Shown: positions 1-5,243 of the stretch, piece after piece
How positions within the stretch are numbered: the first letter of the stretch is position 1
How the letters are laid out: each line of letters starts with the position of its first letter
From: an uncultured Verrucomicrobiota bacterium
GTDB taxonomy: Bacteria; Verrucomicrobiota; Verrucomicrobiia; Limisphaerales; UBA1096
Direction of reading: 5' to 3'
Assembly (NCBI GenBank): GCA_913050205.1
Contig: CAJXAU010000063.1
Coordinates: forward strand, 1-7,739
Length of the DNA: 7,739 nucleotides
The notes under the pieces: model-generated
Told to the model about the DNA's origin: nothing
What the model saw: the letters and a program-made list of their open reading frames with translations, nothing else
Database searches by the model: none
Made by a program: the position numbers and the translations under genes

Positions 1-3000
1 CGGTGATGCCGCTGAGCTTGGTATCGGCGTTGACGGTGTAGACGGTTTTCTTCAGATCGCCGCTGGCGAAGACCACGTTGCCGTCGCGCTTCTCGAGTTT
101 GGAGCCGTTGGTGGCCTTCAAGTCGCCAAGCTCGACTGCTGTCCATTGAGTGGTCTTGGCGGCGGAGCCTTCCCAGTCGGCCAAGCGCTTGGCCAAGCTG
201 TCATTGTAGGCCTTGAGCGCCTGTTCGGCCTTGGCGATGCGTTCCTTTTGTTTGCGGTCGGCCTCGGCTTCGCGCGGGGCAATCTCCATTTTGTAAGCCT
301 CGAGTTTGGTCTTGGCCAAGCGGATGGCGTCGTCGCGTTTCTTTGCACGGGCAGTCTCGCGGGGTTCAATTTCCTTCTCGTACTTGGCCAACTGATCGAT
401 CGCGGTCTTATGCTCAGCTTTCACGTCCTCGATGATTTTTCTGGCGGCGGTGATTTCCTGCGGCGTGGCGTGGCGGTTCAGTACGCGGAGGAACAACTCA
501 TCGATCATTTTCTCGTCGTCCGCCATGTCGGAGACGAGCTTGGTGATGGCGTTGTCCTTGGCGCTGATGGCGTTGCCTACAGTGGGACCACTGATGAGTG
601 CCATGATCGGCCCAAGCTGAAGCTCGTTAGAGCGCTCACATTCGCAGGCGCTCTCGCGTGCGGGGCGACCGAGGTTACCGAGGAAGCCGTCGGCCAGTTT
701 CACGCCGGAGTCCGGCAATTGCGCGGCGCGAGTGCCCTCCGGTACGCCTGGGAATTTACTCTTGGTACCAGTTGCTCGGTAGATTGCATCAAGCAACACT
801 TCGGCTGGGAGGCGGCGCGCCTTGGCGTGGGAGTAGTTGATGGTGTCGTCTTCGTTCCACTTGTTGGTTTTCACACTCAACTGATAGGTGCGGGATTTGG
901 TGATGGTCTTGACGAGGTGACGCACGTCGAAACCGCTCTCGATGAACTGGTCGGTCAGCCAATTGAGCAACTCCGGGTTGGTTGGCGGATTGCCGGCGCG
1001 GATGTCATCGATCGGCTCGATGATGCCGGTTCCGGTCATGTATCCCCAGAGGCGATTGACGTAGCTCTTGGCAAAGTACTCGTTGTCTGAGGCGGTCAAC
1101 CAAGCGGCGAAGTTTTCGCGGCGGCTACCCTTCTCGGGCACTTTGTGCTCTGCAGCGAAGGGGAAGGCCGGCGGCGTGATTGCGCCGGTGCGGTCGTGCT
1201 TGGTTTCACCCTCGTTGCGGTCGTAAATAATCTCGTACAACGGCTTGGCTCCCTCGACCGCAGTGCCGCCGATGCGTTTGTCGCCGGACTTGTCGTCCCT
1301 CTTCAGGCTGACCTGTGCGAAATAGGCCGTGGTCTCGTAGTACTGATCCTGCGTCCATCGCTCGAACGGGTGGTCGTGGCACTTGTTGCAGTTGAATCGG
1401 GTGGCGAGGAACAGGTGCGTGGTGTTCTCCATGATCTCGGTCGGCTCGCGGAGTACTTTGTAATAGGAGGCGGCCGGGTTGTCCTTGTTGGAGCCGCTCG
1501 CGGTGATGATTTTGTGGGCGAACTCGTTGTAAGGCGTGTTGTTGGCAACTTCGTTCCGGATCCATGTGCGGAACGCGGAGGAACCCTCGGTGCCGAGGAA
1601 CTTCCGGTTGACCAAAAGCAGGTCTGCCCACTTATTCGTCCAATGCTCAATGTAGTCGTCGCTGCCGACCAGTTTGTCGATCAACTCGTCGCGCTTGGTT
1701 TTGCTGTCGCGCTTGTCCTCGGCAAACTTAATGACGTCCTCGGCGGTCGGCGGCAGGCCGGTCAAGTCCAGGTGAATGCGGCGGAGGAATTCCTCATCTG
1801 AGGCGATCTCGGATGGTAGTGTCTTGGTGCGCTTGAGCTTGGCTGCCACAAATTCGTCGACCTTGTTGTTGGTCGGCATGTCCTTCCACTCGAAGCCGGA
1901 GCGGTCTCCCATCACGGTCACGATTGTCGAGGCGTAGGCTCCTTCGAACCGGGCAAGCATGGGAGCCTCGCCGCGTCGGGCAGTTGTCACCAGCCCGCTC
2001 TTGTCCGTCGTGGCGATGTCTGAGTTGCCGGTCTCGATGAACGACTCAGCGGTGACGTCGCGCTTTTCGCCGTTGGCGTAGGTGGCGATCACTCGCATCT
2101 GCTGCTTGTCACCAATCTTCTGCACCACCGGGTTTTTCGGCGAAAGCTCAATGCCGGTGACACGCGGTGAGTCAAACTCCAGCTTGGCACCGCCGGCGAT
2201 CCAGCTCTTGAGAATTTCGTAGTAGTCCTCGCCTATCTTGGTCAACTGCCCCCCTTCATGGGGAACGGAGGCGGAGGCCTTGAGGAGAATCAGGCTGTTA
2301 TCCGGAGAGGCGACGTTGACGCGCCGGCTTGCCAGATCATCCGTGAAGGCACGGATATCGTAGATCGGGTCGTACCCGCGCAACGAAAGTTTGAAGCCGT
2401 TCTTGCCGTCCTTGGCCCCGTGGCAGGTACCGGCGTTGCAGCCCAGTTTTGAGAGCACCGGCATGACGTCGCGGACGTAGTCCGGCTTAAAGTCTCCATC
2501 GATTCCAGCTACCCGAACGGTTAACGTGGTCTTTTGGTTTTTGTGGAAAATCTCGAGCTTGGCCTCGCCATCCTTCATCGGTTCCACCATGCCGCTCTTG
2601 CTGACCTTGACGACATCAGAATCGAGCTTGAAGGCGAAGTCACGTGAGGCATCGTAGCTCTCGCCGGTGCCCTTCACTGCGGTAAGCAATAGTTGGTTGT
2701 AGTCAAATTTACCGTTCAGATTGATCTCCGACGGCTCGGCCGACAGGGCGATGACGTCCTGCAACTTGTCGTCTGCCATCGGCACGGACATGAAGGCCCG
2801 CTTCAGGCCAAGCGCTTGGCTGTCATAAAGGCGAACCACGCCGTCCGCACCACCCACGGCGATCGTTTTGCCGTCCGGGCTGAATGCCGTGGAGTAAACC
2901 GAAGTACCCAGCGAGACCTTGGCCAAGAGTTTGACCTGCTTGGTGTGGTACTCGGCGGAAAGTTTCTTTGAATTACCATCGAGTGGACGCTCGAACGCCT

Positions 3001-4243
3001 TCTTCAAGGCATCATTCACACCGCTGTCGTAGTCGGAGTGATACAGGTGTACTGAGCCAGTGCCGTTGTAGCTGCTGCCGGCGATCATCTTTTTGCCGTC
3101 CGGCGCGAAGTCGAGAGAGAAAATCCGACCCGGCATCGGTGGGAATTTGCGGACGAGATTCGAGTTGTCGCCGATCACGCGCTTGGTCACACGCGTCAGC
3201 CGGAATACCTGCGGCACACCGTCCGAACCACCGACGAGCACCTCCTCCTTCTTCGGGTGCACCGTGATGGCGTGGATGCCGCCCTTGAGCGCGCCCGGAG
3301 TGATGGAGGTGATGTTGTCAACAAACCGCGAGGTGGCCACCTCAGTCAATTTCACCGCCATGTCGCGACCCACCGAGACCAAGTGATCACCCTTGTTATT
3401 CCACACCGTGTCGAGCACCCAGTCATCGTGATGATCTTTAAACAGCACCTGCTCACCGGAAGTGATATCGAATGCCCGGAGCGTGGAGTCGGAAAGGCCG
3501 ACCGCGACCTTTTTGTTGTCCGGCGACCAACTGATGCCGTAGAGCGTGTCGAACCCGACCGGGATCGACATTGCCAACCGCTTACTGCTGACGTTCCAAA
3601 TCTGAATTTCGCCCGCCCGTGCAGGGAGACCACCTGCCACCGCCAGCTTTTTGCCATCGTGTGAAAACTTCACCTTCTGCACGCGTTCGGACAAACCGAC
3701 CAGACGTCCGGCCAAGCCGGAGCCATCCGCATTGTGCAGCAGCACCTCGTGGTATCCTGCCAGTGCGATCAGTGTTCCATCCGGCGAGTAATCGATCGAG
3801 GAGATCACCGGTGGCAGGCTGTACACCGGCGGGTTGTCCATGTTGTAGCGCTGCTTGGCACTGGTCGGGGTGTCATCCTCCGCACCCTCTGCCACCCAGC
3901 GGGAGATCAGCGCGAGTTGATCCTCCGGCAGGGGATCGGCCTTCTGCGGCATCTCCGCCTCGCCATCGATCGGTGTGATCAGCGTGATCAGGTGACTCTC
4001 GTCCGGCTTGCCGGGCACAACGGCAACCTCCTCGCTGTCACCGCCTTTCAGCAGTTCCGCGAACGTGGTCATGACGTAGTCGCCCTTGGCCTTGGCCGGT
4101 TGGTGGCAGCCGTGGCATGAAGCCTGAAAGATTGGCCTGATGTCGTTGTAAAAACTGACCTTCTTCGGCTTGGCTTCCTCGGCTTGGGCGGTCACTGCGA
4201 AAAACAAACCGGCCAAGATTCCCTGTAAAAACCCTTTTTTCAT
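1..4243 (-). CDS. Exported cytochrome c / WD40 / DUF1549-DUF1553 (PSD1-type) protein, 3' end outside window
   Basis: The frame is open from ATG at 4243 to the left edge, 1414 codons without a stop. The start is chosen because it gives a clear signal peptide (MKK, hydrophobic core, cleavage after AQA at residue 21). Domains in order: planctomycete cytochrome c with CHGCH at 43-47 and a possible Met ligand at 98; WD40-like repeats at about 142-480 with recurring SPDGK-type strands; an Ig-like stretch at about 497-578; CNAGTCH at 602-608; a second Ig/Big2-like stretch at about 693-778; DUF1549 at about 790-980 with CNKCHDHPFERW from 952; DUF1553 at about 1028-1272 with NRLWG and the CEC of ESACECERSN at 1200-1202; then a coiled coil. 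The last residues resemble the start of a further beta-rich domain. The family is periplasmic or surface-exposed and of unproven function; links to redox chemistry or polysaccharide use are inference. A DUF1501 gene often follows such genes, but that would be off-window. Confidence 0.93.
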   Translation of the reverse strand, partial: MKKGFLQGILAGLFFAVTAQAEEAKPKKVSFYNDIRPIFQASCHGCHQPAKAKGDYVMTTFAELLKGGDSEEVAVVPGKPDESHLITLITPIDGEAEMPQKADPLPEDQLALISRWVAEGAEDDTPTSAKQRYNMDNPPVYSLPPVISSIDYSPDGTLIALAGYHEVLLHNADGSGLAGRLVGLSERVQKVKFSHDGKKLAVAGGLPARAGEIQIWNVSSKRLAMSIPVGFDTLYGISWSPDNKKVAVGLSDSTLRAFDITSGEQVLFKDHHDDWVLDTVWNNKGDHLVSVGRDMAVKLTEVATSRFVDNITSITPGALKGGIHAITVHPKKEEVLVGGSDGVPQVFRLTRVTKRVIGDNSNLVRKFPPMPGRIFSLDFAPDGKKMIAGSSYNGTGSVHLYHSDYDSGVNDALKKAFERPLDGNSKKLSAEYHTKQVKLLAKVSLGTSVYSTAFSPDGKTIAVGGADGVVRLYDSQALGLKRAFMSVPMADDKLQDVIALSAEPSEINLNGKFDYNQLLLTAVKGTGESYDASRDFAFKLDSDVVKVSKSGMVEPMKDGEAKLEIFHKNQKTTLTVRVAGIDGDFKPDYVRDVMPVLSKLGCNAGTCHGAKDGKNGFKLSLRGYDPIYDIRAFTDDLASRRVNVASPDNSLILLKASASVPHEGGQLTKIGEDYYEILKSWIAGGAKLEFDSPRVTGIELSPKNPVVQKIGDKQQMRVIATYANGEKRDVTAESFIETGNSDIATTDKSGLVTTARRGEAPMLARFEGAYASTIVTVMGDRSGFEWKDMPTNNKVDEFVAAKLKRTKTLPSEIASDEEFLRRIHLDLTGLPPTAEDVIKFAEDKRDSKTKRDELIDKLVGSDDYIEHWTNKWADLLLVNRKFLGTEGSSAFRTWIRNEVANNTPYNEFAHKIITASGSNKDNPAASYYKVLREPTEIMENTTHLFLATRFNCNKCHDHPFERWTQDQYYETTAYFAQVSLKRDDKSGDKRIGGTAVEGAKPLYEIIYDRNEGETKHDRTGAITPPAFPFAAEHKVPEKGSRRENFAAWLTASDNEYFAKSYVNRLWGYMTGTGIIEPIDDIRAGNPPTNPELLNWLTDQFIESGFDVRHLVKTITKSRTYQLSVKTNKWNEDDTINYSHAKARRLPAEVLLDAIYRATGTKSKFPGVPEGTRAAQLPDSGVKLADGFLGNLGRPARESACECERSNELQLGPIMALISGPTVGNAISAKDNAITKLVSDMADDEKMIDELFLRVLNRHATPQEITAARKIIEDVKAEHKTAIDQLAKYEKEIEPRETARAKKRDDAIRLAKTKLEAYKMEIAPREAEADRKQKERIAKAEQALKAYNDSLAKRLADWEGSAAKTTQWTAVELGDLKATNGSKLEKRDGNVVFASGDLKKTVYTVNADTKLSGIT
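179..198. repeat. Dispersed palindromic repeat, 20-base form (copy A)
   Basis: Reads GGCCAAGCGCTTGGCCAAGC and contains the 16-base perfect palindrome GGCCAAGCGCTTGGCC. It is identical to 7316-7335 and to the reverse complement of 4385-4404. It lies in the coiled-coil part of the large cytochrome gene, where the minus strand reads it as S-L-A-K-R-L-A. Confidence 0.85.
209..382 (-). repeat. Two tandem 29-residue coiled-coil repeats in the DUF1553 protein
   Basis: Residues 1288-1316 and 1317-1345 of the large protein align without gaps as two 29-residue units. Each begins with Tyr, carries an E-I-x-P-R-E core at unit positions 4-9, and ends in an Ala/Lys/Leu-rich stretch (LEA or LKA). A third, degraded unit starts at the Tyr of residue 1346 and breaks down towards the W-E at about 1357. 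The region is strongly charged and helical in composition, so a coiled coil or helical hairpin following the DUF1553 domain is likely. The DNA of the two units has diverged, so this is not a recent duplication. Confidence 0.75.
311..322. repeat. Dispersed palindromic repeat, core form (copy B)
   Basis: CTTGGCCAAGCG, with a perfect 10-base core and no neighbouring half-unit. It is read on the minus strand as R-L-A-K in the coiled coil of the large gene. Ala-Lys (GCC AAG) codons are common in this gene, so this single copy alone could be coding chance. Confidence 0.55.
2806..2820. repeat. Dispersed palindromic repeat, centre form (copy C)
   Basis: GGCCAAGCGCTTGGC contains the 12-base palindrome CCAAGCGCTTGG. 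It lies after the last WD40-like strand of the large gene and is read S-Q-A-L-G-L, a different frame from copies A and B in the same gene. Confidence 0.7.
2918..2927. repeat. Dispersed palindromic repeat, core form (copy D)
   Basis: A perfect 10-base core CTTGGCCAAG inside the WD40-like region, read L-L-A-K on the minus strand. Alone it could be coding chance; it is listed because it belongs to the set of seven identical cores. Confidence 0.5.
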
Positions 4244-4249
4244 CTTAAA

Positions 4250-4255
4250 ATTGTA
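4250..4255 (-). promoter_or_regulatory. Possible -10 hexamer directly before the large cytochrome gene
   Basis: The minus strand reads TACAAT, then six bases (TTTAAG), then ATG at 4243. One mismatch from TATAAT. With normal spacing, transcription would begin at or within a base or two of the ATG, giving a leaderless message, which would fit the absence of any Shine-Dalgarno. No good -35 element lies at 16-18 bases; TTGCGT is 20 bases upstream. The region is AT-rich, so a chance match is quite possible. Confidence 0.2.
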
Positions 4256-4329
4256 CGTGTACACAGCTCTTTTGCACGCAACACTGCATGTCTTGGTTTC
4301 ATCGGTCGCCGAATGAGGCCACAAATCCA

Positions 4330-4345
4330 CCGTTTTTTCAAACGG
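4330..4345. other. Short inverted repeat in the 160-base intergenic region
   Basis: CCGTTT and AAACGG, 6 bases each, flank a 4-base loop. No T tract follows on the minus strand, so it is not a standard terminator there. It lies between the candidate terminator and the start of the cytochrome gene. It could be an RNA hairpin or an operator. The rest of 4244-4403 is AT-rich noncoding DNA in which I see no small gene or RNA. Confidence 0.35.
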
Positions 4346-4374
4346 AAAGGTACTTTTTTTGACCGAAAATATGG

Positions 4375-4397
4375 AAAAAAAACCGCTTGGCCAAGCG
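4375..4397 (-). terminator. Candidate intrinsic terminator of the methyltransferase gene, built from a palindromic repeat
   Basis: Just after the TAG stop, the minus strand carries the perfect 14-base palindrome CGCTTGGCCAAGCG (5-bp stem, GGCC loop), one G, then eight T. Alternative pairings with the neighbouring half-unit are possible because the repeat is tandem. A stem followed by a T tract is the classic Rho-independent layout, although the stem is short. The hairpin is supplied by the dispersed repeat itself. It would separate the upstream pair of genes from the large cytochrome gene. Confidence 0.55.
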
Positions 4398-4404
4398 CTT
4401 GGCC
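4384..4404. repeat. Dispersed palindromic repeat, 21-base form at the methyltransferase stop (copy E)
   Basis: The reverse complement is the 20-base repeat of copies A and F plus one G. It is the only copy outside internal coding sequence. On the minus strand it starts with the G of the TAG stop and runs directly into eight T, forming the candidate terminator. Confidence 0.85.
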
Positions 4405-5171
4405 TAATGCGAACGCTTTCGGGCGACTACAAAAGCATTGAACATCAGGAATCGCCACGGGCCAAGATTGAGGGCGAAATCAATCGGCTTGGTCACATAT
4501 CGGTCCGTACACTCCACGCTCAACACTTCGCAGCCGTTTTTCTCGAGAAAAAACCGCATCTCCACGCCGTTGGTGGCGATAATGGCATCATCGTCCGGTT
4601 GAAACGGTTCACGAATAATCGGCTCCATCCGGTCGAATCGAACCGCGCCAGGTTCGGTAGCGATCTGCCTGCGCTTGGCCCGAAGGCGACGCCAGTTTTT
4701 GAACTTGTTGCCGAGCCCACGCATCCTCGGATGATAGTCACGGAAGCCAATCGCCCGGAAAAAATTCGGGCTAGATAGGACGAGCCTCCCGCCCGGTTTC
4801 ACCACGCGGATCATCTCCGTGATAAATGCCTCCGGCTCCTCGACATGCTCTAGGACGTTCAGTGCGCCGGCGCTGTTGAACATGGCACTGCCAAAAGGCA
4901 GACTGCGACCGTTATAGAGTTGGCAGCGGTTGCTGATCTGCCTGGCCTTGACGATGTTGGGTTCCGAGACCTCCACCCCGTGCGCCTCATGACCAGCATC
5001 GATCAATCGTTGCACCACTTGGCCAACCCCGCAGCCAACGTCGAGTGCCTTGCCACCCGGTTCAGTGGGGCAAAGAGCGTCAGCATACTTCGCATAAAAA
5101 CCGGCGTCCCAATTTTCAAGAAAATCAGCATAAGCCTCGTTTTCGCGATAATAGTTTTGCTGCTCACCCAT
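4404..5171 (-). CDS. Class I SAM-dependent methyltransferase
   Basis: A complete gene of 255 codons plus a TAG stop. It carries the Rossmann-type methyltransferase signature: motif I LDVGCGVGQ at 43-51 (SAM binding), an acidic residue after strand 2 (GVEVSE, E67), NVLEHVEEP at 105-113 and the motif KPGGRLVLSSP at 125-135. This layout matches the Methyltransf_11/UbiE-like superfamily. Asn99 stands where an Asp (F-D-x-x) is usual before strand 4. The second half, about 136-255, is basic (KNWRRLRAKRR near 160-170) and gives no clue to substrate. No hydrophobic segment or signal peptide is present, so it should be cytoplasmic. No convincing Shine-Dalgarno precedes ATG 5171. The YfhO-type gene ends 72 bases upstream, so co-transcription and a role in glycan or lipid modification are plausible but unproven. 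The stop codon's last base is also the first base of a dispersed palindromic repeat. Confidence 0.92.
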   Translation of the reverse strand: MGEQQNYYRENEAYADFLENWDAGFYAKYADALCPTEPGGKALDVGCGVGQVVQRLIDAGHEAHGVEVSEPNIVKARQISNRCQLYNGRSLPFGSAMFNSAGALNVLEHVEEPEAFITEMIRVVKPGGRLVLSSPNFFRAIGFRDYHPRMRGLGNKFKNWRRLRAKRRQIATEPGAVRFDRMEPIIREPFQPDDDAIIATNGVEMRFFLEKNGCEVLSVECTDRYVTKPIDFALNLGPWRFLMFNAFVVARKRSH

Positions 5172-5209
5172 GTTAGCGAAAAGGATTGCCTGCGATGCAC
5201 GCTGGGGCT

Positions 5210-5238
5210 TTGTCGAACGATGCTATATTTTTCGACAA
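5210..5238. other. 8-base inverted repeat in the gap between the YfhO-like and methyltransferase genes
   Basis: TTGTCGAA (5210-5217) and TTCGACAA (5231-5238) are perfect inverted copies with 13 bases between them, in the 72-base gap between two co-directional genes. No T tract follows on either strand, so it is not an ordinary terminator. It could be a transcript hairpin affecting stability or translation of the methyltransferase, or a dimer-binding site for a regulator. Confidence 0.45.
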
Positions 5239-5243
5239 CTGCA

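Noticed and set aside
146..1801. Long plus-strand open frames (314 and 218 codons)
   Set aside because: They lie opposite the DUF1549/DUF1553 part of the large minus-strand gene, have no recognisable domain, and arise from its GC-rich codon pattern. The minus-strand frame carries continuous known motifs.
3734..4120. Plus-strand open frame of 128 codons opposite the cytochrome domain
   Set aside because: It is antisense to the CHGCH cytochrome domain and the first propeller strands, with no family features of its own.
4384..4404. Insertion sequence end or transposon target
   Set aside because: No transposase gene, no longer inverted ends and no flanking direct duplication were seen; the copy fits the dispersed small repeat family better.
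4240..4458. Small minus-strand frame of 72 codons spanning the intergenic region
   Set aside because: It overlaps the end of the methyltransferase out of frame and reads through the candidate terminator. Its ALGQALGQA stretch comes from the DNA repeat, not from protein homology.
4359..4778. Plus-strand open frame of 139 codons opposite the methyltransferase
   Set aside because: It is antisense to a gene with clear SAM-binding motifs and has no recognisable content.
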